Assembly (NCBI GenBank): GCA_021613535.1
Contig: CP075495.1
Location: forward strand, 10,664,001-10,728,000
Direction: 5' to 3'
Source: Adineta vaga
Taxonomy: Eukaryota; Rotifera
DNA length: 64,000 bases
Shown: in pieces, positions 1 through 11,981 of the stretch
Layout: each line of letters starts with the position of its first letter
Numbering within the stretch: the first letter of the stretch is position 1
Notes under the pieces: generated by a model
Database searches by the model: none
Seen by the model: the letters and a program-made list of their open reading frames with translations, nothing else
Told to the model about the DNA's origin: nothing
Program-made: the position numbers and the translations under genes

Positions 1-216
1 ATGCCTGTCATATGGATTTGTCCAGCTAGACGTGATGAATTAAAACAATCACCATCATATACATCACCTGTTTATAAAACAACTGAACGTCGTGGTGTCT
101 TGTCGACAACAGGCCATAGTACTAACTTTGTGATAGCAATGAAAATTCCATCTGATAAACCTGAAGAACATTGGATAGGACGTGGTGTAGCAATGATATG
201 TCAATTGGATAATTAA
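1..216 (+). CDS. Axonemal dynein heavy chain, C-terminal end (partial)
   Basis: This is the last coding exon, or part of it, of a dynein heavy chain whose remainder lies left of the window. The 71 residues carry the conserved C-terminal signature of inner-arm axonemal dynein heavy chains: a YTSPVYKT element, then [14 protein letters not shown], then HWIGRGVAM and a terminal CQLDN. In the family this is the end of the C-terminal domain behind the AAA+ ring. The motor drives ciliary beating, which fits an animal with ciliated feeding organs. The single-headed DNAH1/3/7/12 group fits best, but the fragment is too short to choose a paralog. The stop is TAA at 214-216; no downstream gene shares the strand for 2.6 kb. 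Confidence 0.9.
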   Translation: MPVIWICPARRDELKQSPSYTSPVYKTTERRGVLSTTGHSTNFVIAMKIPSDKPEEHWIGRGVAMICQLDN

Positions 217-551
217 AAATTGAATATTTCTTTTCTCTCTTTTTCTACACCGTCCGGTGAATGTTTTTCATTCGATAAATCGATCCATCTTACGAAATAA
301 TATGTCTCCCAATGATAAAAAGTCTTCTATATTATTTTGTTTTTCTTCCTTCATCATATCGAATTGATAATGAAACGAGAAACAGTGTTGAATTTATTTT
401 ATTCATTCTTTTTCTTCTCTTCACATTCTTCCTTTGCTTTAATCACATCAACATTTCGTCTTCTTCTTTTCGTTTGTAAACAATTATATTATTAATTAAT
501 AAACGTTCCATTGAATGTCTTCAAATATACATCGAACATCTACTTGACTTT
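217..551. other. Intergenic, convergent 3' ends
   Basis: About 335 bp between the dynein 3' end and the 3' end of the ATP-grasp-like gene. It is T-rich with several ATTAAT/AATAAA-like stretches that could serve both 3' ends. No gene seen. Confidence 0.6.
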
Positions 552-2103
552 CTATCGTGTAGTCTCTGCTTCTTTCCGATGTTCATCTAAACGTGCAAGT
601 AACTGATCCGATGGTAAACATGTTATTGGATCGAATTGATATGGATCAGTTACTAGCATTGATGAATGACTAAATGGAAATGATTGTGGTTTTTTCAATA
701 ATAATGAACGAAATTCAATTAAATTTGTTAAACCGATTTCATGATATTCACCATAAACTTGAATAAAACCGATTTCAATGAACATTTCACTATTCGAATG
801 ATCAATGATATCATCTTCTCGAAAACATAATCGAACATAACGATTCAAACAAATATTTGATCGATGTATTCGTTTAACTTCGGACATATGAATTAAATCA
901 TTGATGCAAGATGTTTCATGTATAATTGTCCATAATCGATGAATATAAACAGTTTTACCATTTAGAATGGGTGTGAGAGGTCGTTGTCGATTTGATAATT
1001 GCATCATAGCCAGAATTGGATTTCCATCTTGACTAATAGCATTGAATGCTTCTGTTAAGTAGACAGAATATATTGGTTTAATTGAAATTAAACGAATGTC
1101 ATTTGTACATGATATGAAATATGAACATTCAATCCAACCATAATGAAGATGATGATTGGATATTAAATGAGTAAGATGTTCACGAAAACGAATGTAGAGT
1201 GTATTCTGTTGTTCAACTATAATTGTCGACTAGGACAAACAATGATTGGCATAATTGCTAGTGATTTTTCAGCAAGAAATGGCCTACGAAGAGATTTTAT
1301 AAAAATTCAGTCTGATTCATCAAGTAAACACGTTTTTACCATCCAGAATAGCCATCTGTTAATGGCCACATAATAATTTCCTTATCATATATACACGCAT
1401 TAGCAATAACTAATCGCCAATGTGGATTCGTAACTAGATCATAAAAAGGTTGAACTAAATAACTCGCTATACAAATTGATGGATATTGTTTTTGTGAAAT
1501 ATAAATTCGATAAAGAGAATCCAGATTTGTTTTATACTGTTCTTCATACAGTTCAACATACGTGCTCAAAATCTTAGCTAATGTTTCCAATGTTGTAAAA
1601 CTAAAACTAGACAGTTGATTGTCAGAACCATACACTGACTTAATATAACCACGTGTCTTCTTTTCACTCAAAAACGTTTGAATATCTAACAAATCTTTTG
1701 TATAATCTTGTGTTATTTCAACAGATAATGTTGGTATACATTGATCAATACCAAATACATCAATCATCAAAGATCGATTGATACATTGAAGTGTACTAAA
1801 AAAGTTCATTCCACCATTTCGTAATTGTGGATATTCTTGACATAGTTTTGCGACAATCAATTGACTTTGACAACTATCAGCAATTAATAGTTGTATATGT
1901 TCTTCATGAATGATAGTTCGACTCATCGATAACAATAGATTGAGATCATGTTTTGGTAAATATTTTTTATCAATAGTAAATAATTGATATTGAACATTTT
2001 TATGTTGAGTTATGAATCTAGTAATTGCTAATTCAAAATGATTTTCATAATATGGAGGAATACAAAGAATTCGTATCGATGGTAATAACGAAATTGAATT
2101 CAT
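552..2103 (-). pseudogene. ATP-grasp-like protein, two exons with an apparent frameshift
   Basis: Exon 1 runs 2103-1340 and exon 2 runs 1283-552; the 56-bp intron begins GTAAAA and ends TTCGTAG. The start ATG at 2103 opens a 255-residue frame. It has an ATP-grasp look: a central KTRGYIKSVYGSDNQ segment like the nucleotide-binding lysine strand, then QPFYDLVTNPHWRLVIANA and IMWPLTDGYSGW. Exon 2 continues coherently as WPFLAEKSLAIMPIIVCPSRQL and then meets a stop near 1218-1222. The coding style resumes one frame away (EQQNTLYIRFREHL) and stays open to the stop at 552. One missing base or two extra bases around 1217-1223 would explain this, so the copy is either broken or mis-sequenced. The family is an inference from motif shape, and I do not know the substrate. 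Confidence 0.5.
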
Positions 2104-2815
2104 TTCAAATGTCTAATTAGACTTGTACTCTGTAGTCAAGCACAGCATGATCATTGTATCAATATAGCTCAGAATCGAATGAAGATATTCGTTTATTGCT
2201 CAACTGATTTTTTCCTTCTCCTTATTATTTCGAATAGTCGATGGAGGATGAAAAAGAAAAAGAACGCGCAAAAATCGTACGAACTGTCATTCGAGTTTTT
2301 TACGTACAAATGCTTGTCCTCGTTTTCTCTGTTCGTTTGATGTTATATATGTACAATTCAATACGTAGATAGACAGCAACCAAAACCATGTGTTTTTTGC
2401 GTGTTCTTTTCCTGATCTATTCTCTTTTTTGCATGATATATAATTATTATCGAGAAAGAAACAAATATCTGAATAAATTATAGAAAAACAGTGATTTATC
2501 TAGCGGAACACAAACGTATAAAAAATATTTTGTCTGGTATGTCTTGATGATCTTATTCTATGTCGTTAATAATGTGCAATATTGACTGATTTTTCTCGCT
2601 TGAATTATTTGTTCTTTTCTTTCTTTATTTCTTGATTGGTTTTTCTTTAACCTTGATGAACCAACAAATATTACAACGATAGATATTTTCTCGTATATAC
2701 TGCCAAAAAAAGAACGTATATTAACTATTACTAATTCTACTTACATTCGTTCATTTTAGATACAATGTTTTTCTAACAAACAATTAAAACTATATTCGAT
2801 TCAAATTCGTATACA
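2104..2815. other. Divergent intergenic region (putative promoters)
   Basis: About 710 bp between the start of the ATP-grasp-like gene (-) and the SLC35E3-like gene (+). It is AT-rich and T-runs are frequent. It probably holds both promoters, but I recognise no specific element. Confidence 0.4.
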
Positions 2816-4002
2816 ATGTCGACTAACCATAGTTATTCTCATGATATTGATGATAAAAAAGTTATTTCTCCAGAAATGAAACTACCACTTGTATGTATCA
2901 TATTATCTAAATTTTCTGAAATTCTCTACGTATCCTATTTCCATCTAGATCGATACCAATCCACCAGGAATTCAACGTTCATCAGCTCCATTATCACAAG
3001 ATATGATTAAAGAACATATTCGTGTTGTTATAGGCTGTGCAACTAATATTTTCTCATCAATTGGTATCATATTTCTTAATAAATATATTTTTAAACATTG
3101 TCAAATAAAAACAATGACATTAACTGCCATACAAATGGTGTTTACTTCCTTAGGTCTTTGGATTTGTTTACAAATGAATACATTTGTACGTAAATCTATT
3201 CCAATTCAAAAAGTTTTATCATTAGCGATTGTTTTTTGTGCATTTGTTGTTTTTACAAATCTATCGTTAGAATATAATACAATTGGTACATATCAATTAT
3301 TTAAAATTTTAACAACACCCGTCGTTGTTCTTATAACATGGTATTATTATAAAACAAAATATTCACGATTAGTTGTTTCAACATTGATACCTGTTGTCGT
3401 TGGTGTAGCTACACATTCGGTGAATGATATTCAATTAACAATGATAGGCACAATTATCGCTGGTATTGGAATTTTATCCGCATCACTTTATCAAGTTTGG
3501 GTTGGTGAACGTTTAAAAGAATTGGAAATAAATTCTCAACAATTATTGTATTATCAAGCACCATTATCAGCAATCTTACTTGTTCCATTTATAATCACGA
3601 TGGAAACTTTTCCATCATATGAAACAAGTGAAGAACAACGTACAGCAATTATCGCTGTTATTGCATCGGGTATTGTTGCTTTTGCTGTTAATTTATCTGT
3701 TTATTGGGTGATTAAAAATACGTAAGTAATATTATTATTCGATTTTTATTTCAATCATAAAATGATGAAAATATATGTGTTTTAGATCAGCTTTAACATA
3801 TAATATGATTGGTCATTTGAAAACAGTTTCAATTCTTCTAGGTGGTTTTATTTTATTTCAAGAAAGTCTTAATTTTAAACAATTTCTTGGTATATTATTA
3901 ACCTTATTTGGTTTATTTTCATATACATTGATTCGTATGCGTGAACAAAATCAGTTGCCTTGTACTCGATGGAATATCAATCCCACATCTAATGTTGTTT
4001 AA
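2816..4002 (+). CDS. SLC35E3: Nucleotide-sugar/triose-phosphate transporter-type protein, SLC35E3-like
   Basis: Three exons, 2816-2890, 2949-3721 and 3786-4002, give 354 residues in one frame. The introns are 58 and 64 bp with GT...AG ends. The protein is a multi-pass membrane carrier of the drug/metabolite-transporter (TPT) family. It follows vertebrate SLC35E3 closely: FVVFTNLSLEYNTIGTYQL, then SLYQVWVGERLKELEINSQQLLYYQAP, then NLSVYWVIKNTSALTYNMIGHLK and a last helix LTLFGLFSYT. The family resides in secretory-pathway membranes; the substrate of SLC35E3 is not established. The human protein is 313 residues; the extra length here is a hydrophilic N-terminal leader of about 45 residues encoded by exon 1 and the start of exon 2. 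Its 3' end converges on LSM6, 145 bp away. Confidence 0.9.
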
Positions 4003-4147
4003 AAACAAAACGAAATCTTTACGAAATATTTATATATGTCAATTTATTCTCTCGTATTTCGTCTCTCAATATCAATTAACAAGACTTTTTTTCTTAAAAA
4101 TAATATTTTCATTTTCTAACTTTTTATTTATACAGTTTTAGAAGTTT

Positions 4148-4441
4148 TTATTTCTTTCGTTGAGTCGAAATATATAGAACATTATTGCCACGAATAAATG
4201 CATCACCATATTTATTTTTCAATTGACCACCATTATATTCTTCTGTTTGTTCTAATGCAATATTCATATAACCATCGAGACATGCCAATACACCACGATA
4301 ATCTAAACAAAAATTATAAATAATCATCAGTTGATTCTATCATGGTTCTCGCTTACCAACACCACTATTGAGTTTAACAACTACTGGTCGACCGATAATT
4401 TGTTTAAGAAAATCACTCGGTGTCTGTTTTCTTGTTGTCAT
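4148..4441 (-). CDS. LSM6: U6 snRNA-associated Sm-like protein LSm6
   Basis: Two exons, 4441-4357 and 4302-4148, separated by a 54-bp GT...AG intron, encode 79 residues. The sequence is almost identical to animal LSm6: RKQTPSDFLKQIIGRPVVVKLNSGV (Sm1 motif, split here in two quotes of one run: RKQTPSDFLKQIIG and RPVVVKLNSGV), then DYRGVLACLDGYMNIALEQT and a C-terminal Sm2 block DAFIRGNNVLYIST. LSm6 is a subunit of the LSm2-8 ring that binds the U6 snRNA 3' end in the nucleus, and of the LSm1-7 ring in cytoplasmic mRNA decay. The intron falls just before the DYRG block. It lies head to tail with NOP56, whose stop is only 142 bp upstream of this start, so its promoter must be very short or shared. 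Confidence 0.95.
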
Positions 4442-4583
4442 AATCTTACGTTTGAAAAATCTACAACAAATGAAAACGAAGTTGTACTAAACAATTATTT
4501 TTTCTTTCATAACAAAGAAGTTTTTTTTATCCTATTTGTCGAAACAAATAATAACAATTAGAAGTAAACACAAAACAAAAAAT

Positions 4584-6609
4584 TTAAGCCACTTCCATCT
4601 TGTTAACTCCTTTTTCAAGTGCAGCTGCTCCATTTGCATGATTTTCGGCAAGAGCTTCAGCTTCTTTTCGGCGTTTCTTTTCTTTCTTCTTTCGTTTCTT
4701 TTCTTTGGACATGATCTCTTCACGTTCAGTTTCCGCTTCTTGTAATGCTAATTGCATAACATCAACATTTTTAGCTGGTAATTCTCCACTATCATAAAAT
4801 TTCAATCGATCAGATACTTGTTGTTTTAAACGATCACCGAAGACAGAAGTTGGAATATCTTTGAAATAGATTATTATAGATATGAAAATAGATTTTCTTT
4901 TCCATATAAAATTAACATACCAGAAAAACAATCAATACGTGATGCAATAGCACATTTATTAGCAAGATATCGCGAAATACGACCTTTATTTTGTGTACTT
5001 GCTTTACCAATATGTGATGAATGATAGATAAGACCATATTTTGGTGTATTACCTTTGGTTTTCAATGCTCTATTCATACGAACAGATATGTTATAGTTTT
5101 TTTTTAATGATAAATAGAAGGGAAGAAAATTTTTTTTACCGAAAGAGAGCTTTTTCAGCACCTAAGATTTGAATTGTTGAAGCTGGATATTTAGCCAAAT
5201 TGGTTAAACTACCAGCATGAGCAATAAGACGAGCACCAACCTATAATAGTTATTTCATTCTTTTTTCTTTTGCTCACAATTACTATGACTCAATAGTTAT
5301 AGTGAATTTAACTAAATGATTTACCTGTTCACCAATTAACATAGCCAAATTTGGAGCTACTTGTCCCATTTTACTTCTTAGATACTAAATAATATGATTT
5401 AGAAATGAATAAAATACGAAAGATTATTTTTCTTACTTCTTGTAAACTTTTTCGATATTCAAATAAATGAATAACACGATTAGCAAATGATTCAATATTA
5501 ATTAAATCAATTGGTGATATATCCATACCTAAAAATATCCCAATTTATAGATGATATTTTTTTTCCCGTAAAATCAATGAACAACTAACCAATTGTTGTT
5601 TTCATTGCTTCAAAAATAGCTGCTGTTTTTCCACTATCCATAGTAATAGCTTCTAATTCTTCTTCTCGATCATTTGAAAATTCTTTACGATTTTTCATCA
5701 GATGAACAACACGTGCATATGTGTAGTTATCGGATACAATTCTGATTAATTCTGGAAAATGATATCCATACCATTCTCTATAAGAACAAAAACAGCAAAT
5801 TTCATCGCAATTTATTCTAGAAACGAAGAAAATTCACAATCGATGTCTTACCGAATACGCATTGCAAATGTATTGATATCTTTATCAAGTTGATCAAGTA
5901 ATGCAATCGATTGAATAATCATGTTATCAACACGATTAACATTAAACTTAACTTTTGCACGGGAGTATGCATGACCTAAACCAAGTTGTGCTTTGTTCTG
6001 ATTTTGATCGGTAAGACCTTTGACTAAATTTGGAAAATGAAGTCGAAGACCTAATTAAACGAAAAGAAATATATAAGCATGAAGTATTTTCGTCTTCAAA
6101 ATAGTTTGCCTCGTAAAAGTTCAGGTATAACACCCGTATGTTGACATGTAATTGAAAATAATTCATTAATTGTAGATCCACTACGAGTATCAGCAACACC
6201 AAGAACCATTTTCGCCCGTTTTTTTTCTTTTGGCAAATTTGTATCAAGAAATGTTCTTAGATCATCATGAACCAAACCTAAATAAAATTTAATAAAAAAA
6301 AAATATTTTTTTTATCAACAATGAATTGTAATCACCTTCTGAAACAGCATTCATGTTATCGAGTGCATTTACACCCGATTGAAATGGATGAAAAGCGACA
6401 AGTTTAACAACCGTAGCAAATTTAGATAAATCAACTACACTTGCTTCGACTTGAGGTAGACTCATGCCAATTTCTTCAAATTCACGAACACGAAATAATG
6501 AATAACCTGAAGCATGTTCGTAGAGTACATAGAGGTTTGACTAAATGAGAAAAAAAAACAGAAAGAATTTAAGTTTTAAATCGTAAATATATGATTTGTT
6601 TCATACCAT
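4584..6609 (-). CDS. NOP56: Nucleolar protein 56 (box C/D snoRNP core)
   Basis: Ten exons close in frame at 479 residues: 6609-6607, 6540-6336, 6277-6110, 6050-5852, 5777-5590, 5528-5437, 5384-5325, 5240-5140, 5069-4921 and 4858-4584. NOP56 is a core protein of box C/D snoRNPs that guide rRNA 2'-O-methylation. N-terminal [12 protein letters not shown], the coiled-coil region with [11 protein letters not shown], and the Nop domain ([21 protein letters not shown], then [11 protein letters not shown] and [20 protein letters not shown]) separate it from NOP58. Oddities: exon 1 is only the ATG codon; the intron at 6109-6051 starts with GC instead of GT; the Lys-rich C-terminal tail is short (human NOP56 is 594 residues). 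The introns (51-74 bp) are too short to host snoRNAs. Confidence 0.95.
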
Positions 6610-7553
6610 CTTTTTTTAAACTTTATCGATGCGCGATAGATATCAATTCAACACTTTGCGCAAGAATACAAATCTAAAATAAATAAAGCACTAGAACAAG
6701 AGAAAATTTTCGATCGATTAGAGGAAGGAAAGGGTAAGTTTTATTTGTAGTTTGGTTTATATTTTGTCCATCAATAGAAGGGAAGAAGAATTAGAGATGG
6801 CGCTATTAATCGAAACATTTGCTTGTAAATTGTATTAGATTCTTTCTTCGAAAATATTTGATATACAAATTCGATTAGTTTCAAAACAGATTGTTTTTCT
6901 CTATCGTAATTGTTCTTCAGATATATCATTCAAAATGTTCACACTGTTTCTAACTATATTTTTAAATATCCTATAAACAAAACAGTCTATACACAAATAG
7001 TGAATAACGCCAACTGAATTGTAAATAATCTTTGAATAGATATTGATATATCAAAGTGCTTATAATAATAAACAACTTTCTATCAGATATTTATTGTTCA
7101 GTATATAATACAAATTCAAATATGAAGTCACTTTTTCGATATTTTAACTAACCGATATTCATGTCATTTGTTGATTCAATTTTTGTAGCAATACATAAAT
7201 GAACCAATATCAATTTACTATTTCGTAGATGTTTCTTTGAATGAGTGAGGTTCAAAACTAAATATTCATTGATAATATTAAATTACGACGAAAAATTGTA
7301 CAAATTTCATGAAAACTTGATTATTACAAAGACTAACAATATTTTAAATATTTTTTTCAAATATTATTCATTAATAGATGCCGCGCTCATTCAGTAGTAC
7401 AAATGGATTTAACTTCTGGATAGTATCGTTGGAAGAACGAATCATTTTGTTCTGTTTTATATTTATTCACTGATACTGTTCCATATCTATTCACTCTTGT
7501 CCGCTTGTACATCAAGCAATTATCTGTGATATTTATTGTTTACAAAATACGGA
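6610..7553. promoter_or_regulatory. Divergent intergenic region between NOP56 and ARPC4
   Basis: About 940 bp of very AT-rich sequence separating two divergently transcribed housekeeping genes, so both promoters should be here. I see no coding exon and no recognisable core-promoter motif. Confidence 0.4.
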
Positions 7554-8310
7554 ATGTCTCAATCAGTAGCAGCTAAAGTAATTGACCTAGTTTTTTTGAA
7601 CGATTAAAATCGAAAAATATTTCTCATTTTATCTATGTAGACATCTTCTCAAAAACCATATCTTGATGCTGTTCGAGCAACACTTCAAGCTGCATTTTGT
7701 ATTGAAAATTTCGAATCACAAATTGTTGAACGTCATAATAAACCTGAAGTTGAAGTCAAGTAAGTATTTATTTTCTTTCAAATATTCATTTGTTTTTCTT
7801 CCTATAATTGAGTAGAACTTCGAGACAATTATCATTGAATCCAGTTACCATTAGTCGAAATGTAAATGAACGAATTCTTATCGAAAGTTCAGTGAATTCT
7901 GTTCGAGTCAGTATTGCTGTTAAACAAGTAAATATCATTTATTCAATGAAAGAATAGCAAATACTTCTTTTTATTTGTAATTAGCATGATGATCTTAAGA
8001 AAATTTTATGTAAACGATTGATGCGTTTTATGATGCAACGCGCTGATGATTTTCATATCCTTCGTCGTAAACCAATTCCTGTATGTTTATACATACGAAT
8101 TGAATATTTACTCATGTTTATTATTTCTAGGAATATGATATCAGTTTTTTAGTGACGAATTTTCATGCTGAAACAATGTATACACATCGTTTGATTGATT
8201 TTATAGTTTATTTTCTCGAAGAAATTGATAAAGAAATAAGTGAAATGAATTTAGCTGTTAGTTCACGTGCACGTATGTGTGCGGATGAACTTTTAAAACG
8301 ATTCAATTGA
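7554..8310 (+). CDS. ARPC4: Actin-related protein 2/3 complex subunit 4
   Basis: Five exons (7554-7577, 7641-7759, 7816-7927, 7985-8080, 8131-8310) give 176 residues; the human protein has 168. Exon 1 encodes only MSQSVAAK. The body matches ARPC4 throughout: [89 protein letters not shown] and [19 protein letters not shown]. This subunit forms the structural core of the Arp2/3 complex together with ARPC2, and nucleates branched actin filaments in the cytoplasm. All four introns are 50-63 bp, GT...AG. It is expressed away from NOP56, and the next gene on the same strand starts 190 bp downstream. Confidence 0.95.
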
Positions 8311-8499
8311 TCAATAATGTCTTTATTTTCCATACAGTGCAATACAAATGAATATTCTTCTTTTTATTTTCATTCTTTGTCAAAAATCGATTTTGTTTTC
8401 TTATTGCTAATGAAATGATTTTTTTTTTTCTACTTGTTGATTTATTATTACATTTTTAATATACATGTTTTTTGACACAATTTTTTTCATACTTATGGA

Positions 8500-9289
8500 A
8501 TGAAGCTATTGATTAAGTTTATATTTAGAATGAAGACAGTGGCTATAATAGTTTCAATATTACTTGTCTTATTATTTGTTGTATTATCAATATGGGACAA
8601 AGGATTGTTCAAGTTACATCCATCATTAATGGCTGTTAGTGTAAGTCTTAGATTCTTTACAATAGCTGACAATGAATCTACATAAGTAGTTTTTTTTTAT
8701 AGTACTTAGGTTGTATGTTTCAAGCGATATATATTTTTTCGACAGATGATACATCTCGTTCTCCATTAACACGACGAAAACAAATTTTTATTCATTCAAT
8801 TTTACAAGTTGGAACTATTATCTGTGCCATTATTGGTTTCATTGCAATCTATCTAAACAAAGAAGAACGAAACAAACCACATTTCGTCACTTGGTAAATA
8901 AACATAACATCAATTTTCATATTCATCAAATATTTATTTCTTATTAAAGGCATGGTTTAATTGGTCTTATTGCATTTATTTGGTCATTATTACAAGCTTT
9001 TGCTGGTCTTTTTCTCACTATTCTACAACAATACATCCATTCTTTGGGTTTAACATATGCACAACTACGTATTTACCATGCGACATCAGGTGTACTTCTT
9101 TTTACATTATCTTGTATGGTACTAATACTTGGTTTAGCTTCAAATTGGTTTAAATCTAAAATGCCTAATAATACAATTGCATACTCAATCATTTTTTATT
9201 TCTTAACCTCCAGTATGCTTTTTCTTGCTCATAAATGTGTAGAACAAGTAAAAAATCGTTATGTCAAAAGAAAAGTTGCTGTAAAATAG
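8500..9289 (+). CDS. Cytochrome b561 domain membrane protein, CYB561D2-like
   Basis: Three exons, 8500-8640, 8703-8893 and 8950-9289, encode 223 residues, about the length of human CYB561D2. The predicted fold has six hydrophobic segments. Conserved haem-coordinating histidines of the b561 core are visible in order: FKLHPSLMAV, IFIHSILQVG, FVTWHGLIGL and LRIYHATSGV. The family are transmembrane ascorbate- or iron-linked electron carriers of endomembranes and plasma membrane. The first ATG (8500) is used; a second in-frame ATG at 8530 would remove ten residues ahead of the first helix. The short basic C-terminus (KNRYVKRK) fits a cytosolic tail. Assignment to the D1/D2 group rests on length and helix order. 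Confidence 0.85.
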
Positions 9290-9554
9290 TCAGATCATAT
9301 TTATTACTTTCTTTTTCTTTCGTATTTTGCATGTGCTATTGTTAATTCATACTAATATATTAATAAAAGACACTGATGCGTGTTGCATGTTTTTGTTATT
9401 TAGTGCCAAACACAATTTAAATAAGCTTATGAATCCAGTAAACTATAATTAACTATTGCAAAAAAATGCTCTGCAGATCAGTTCGAAAGAATATAACAAA
9501 TTTGATACTAATTATTATATCATGTTTCTTTTTTTGGATTTATAGATTTCTAAA

Positions 9555-10769
9555 ATGAAAAGTTCGAATTTATTATTTCATATCTATTATTTGTCATCAT
9601 CGACAAGTAGACAACTTATTTATAGAAATACTTTTCAACAACGTGGTCGTCTACATACATGTTTGCCTGTTATGAACAAGGAAAAATCAATGGATAAGAT
9701 AGAATCAAAGAAATCAAATGAATTTGAAGAACAACCACACATGCGAATCATTGACAAAGCAAGTACAAAAGAAAAAAGTGATTACCATGAAGTTTTCTTC
9801 ATACTTTTGTAATCTGTGAATTTTATTATAGATCCAACAAATTATATGATGTATCATGAAATCTATTCGGAAAAAGAACTTCATAGTATCAAAATAACAC
9901 ATAAGAAATTTGAATCATGGCATGATCGAGTTGCTTATGCTGCAGTTCAAACATTACGTTTCTGTTTTGATACATTCACTGGTTATATTCATGAATCTCC
10001 TAATTCAAATTCAAATGATAAACAAGAAAAGCATCGTTCTGGAAAAACAATGACAGAAGCACAATGGCTTAGACGTATTATATTTTTGGAATCAATCGCC
10101 GGTGTACCAGGTATGGTTGCTGGCATGAGTCGTCATATGAAATCGCTTCGTAAGTGATCGAACTTGTTTTTATATAATTCTTTTCGTGTCAATAATTATA
10201 GGTACGATGCAACGTGATCATGGATGGATTCATACACTTCTGTCTGAAGCAGAAAATGAACGTATGCATTTGTTAACATTCTTAGAATTACGTCAACCTG
10301 GATGGATCTTTCGAACATTTGTTTTATTGGGACAAGGTGTTTTTTTCAATGCGTTTTTTCTGACTTATCTTTTTTCACCGAAAATTTGTCATCGATTCGT
10401 TGGTTTTCTTGAAGAAGAAGCAGTTATTACATACACACGATGTATTGAAGCACTCGATGCTGGTCGATTACCAGTATGGTCAAAAACACCAGCACCACAA
10501 ATAGCGAAAACTTATTGGAAACTAAATGATGACGCGATGATGAAGGATGTTTTACTAGCCGTACGAGCAGATGAAGCAACTCATCGACAGTAAGTTATTG
10601 TTTTCGTTTCTATTTTATCATGCCAAAATATTCATATTGTAGAGTCAATCATAAACTGGCTGATGTTGGAGCTGATGCGCCAAATCCTTATTTGAAACGA
10701 GACAACGACGAACGAGATCCACCTGATGAAAAAGAACAAAAAGAAATTGATACAGCTCACAAAAAATGA
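9555..10769 (+). CDS. AOX: Alternative oxidase, mitochondrial
   Basis: Four exons, 9555-9777, 9832-10149, 10202-10589 and 10643-10769, encode 351 residues. AOX is a cyanide-insensitive ubiquinol oxidase of the mitochondrial inner membrane that bypasses complexes III and IV. The di-iron ligand motifs are all present: FLESIAGVPGMV, then EAENERMHLL, then GFLEEEAVITYT and ADEATHRQVNH. The first 40 residues are basic and hydroxylated without acidic residues, a plausible mitochondrial presequence. Exon 1 ends AAAAA before GTGATT, the only donor in the right phase. AOX occurs in several invertebrate phyla but not in vertebrates or insects. The codon style and short introns match the neighbours, so it is a resident gene and not contamination. 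Confidence 0.93.
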
Positions 10770-11981
10770 ACATCGATTAGTTTCTTTTTATTTTATGTTT
10801 CTTTGAGAACTTTTCGGCAATATGATTTGATTTCCAGCGAGAGAAGACAATGATGAGTCAGATTGAAACACAAAATCTCATGTGATTTTTTCTATTAATA
10901 TTTCTGATGAATCTTAACTTCTTTCAAACTAATTGTTTAGAGCATATATACTATTCTTTCTCCAAATATATTCTAGTTAGATACCTATTTTTATTTGTAA
11001 ATTTAGACTTATTTCATTATTTATTATTGATTGGAACTAACATTAAATATGTAGAAATAAAAATATCATGATTTTCTCATAGCTTTCAATTATATTTTGA
11101 GCATGTCTTCAATATTGGCAATTTATATGCATATATCGAACTACTCAACGAGTAGTTATCTCAAGGTATACGATATACTGTAGAACCCATGTGAGAGATT
11201 TGTTTGAAAAGATAGAAAAAATGTGTGAACATTCCCATAAATAATGATTGAAATGTACACCGACACCATCAAAACGACAATAGTATCTTGGAGCAAAACA
11301 AAACTAAAGTAACGTCATATTTTTGAAATATATATATATATATATGTATAAGAAATACTATAAATAAAAGCGTCTTTTATAACTTCATTGATACATTATC
11401 AAAAATAAATTATTCCCAATATATTTGACAAACAAGTTCACTTTCAACTATTGATCTATTGTTAAAAGTTCATATGTATTATATTGAATTGTATACGATC
11501 ATTTTCTTCCACTCTAGAATAATTTATAAGTTCAGTGAATCTTACGAAGCTCATTATTTCCTTTTTCCTACATTGAACAATTACTCGGTTTCATCTGATA
11601 ATTGAATTGAATCGATTTTAATGATGAAAAATAAAAACTGCATCGTCAAAATTACAAAAAAAAAGGAAAGAAAAGAAATACGTATATCCTCTTCTTTACT
11701 GAAACTTTCTCTATCGAGTAATAATGTACTACTCAATTATTGGTATGTATATACAAAAGAAAAAGAAAACCAAAGATACAGACATACCATTCCTTTGGCA
11801 ATAAGAAAACGGGAGAAAGAGCACGAGGATATATGGAACACACACAAGCGAAGTACAAGAAATTTTATAGACTATTTTCTATGGTAATTTAGCACAAGAA
11901 AAAAGAAGAGAAAAGTAGATCACATAAACCGGATTGAACTTCATCACTGCTTTGTTTTTTGTATCAAAGTATATATAGATA
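10770..11981. other. Intergenic spacer with (TA)n tract
   Basis: About 1.2 kb between the AOX 3' end and the 3' end of the LamG gene. It is AT-rich, with AATAAA-like signals after AOX (for example near 11056) and a short (TA)n run at about 11328-11345. The open frame at 11621-11887 is lysine-rich low-complexity sequence, and I do not believe it is a gene. Confidence 0.6.

Noticed and set aside
4532-4745. Lys/Arg-rich ORFs on both strands over the NOP56 tail
   Set aside because: These are shadows of the Lys-rich last exon of NOP56 in other frames.
11621-11887. 88-codon ORF downstream of AOX
   Set aside because: Lys/Glu-rich low-complexity composition, no splice context and no motif.
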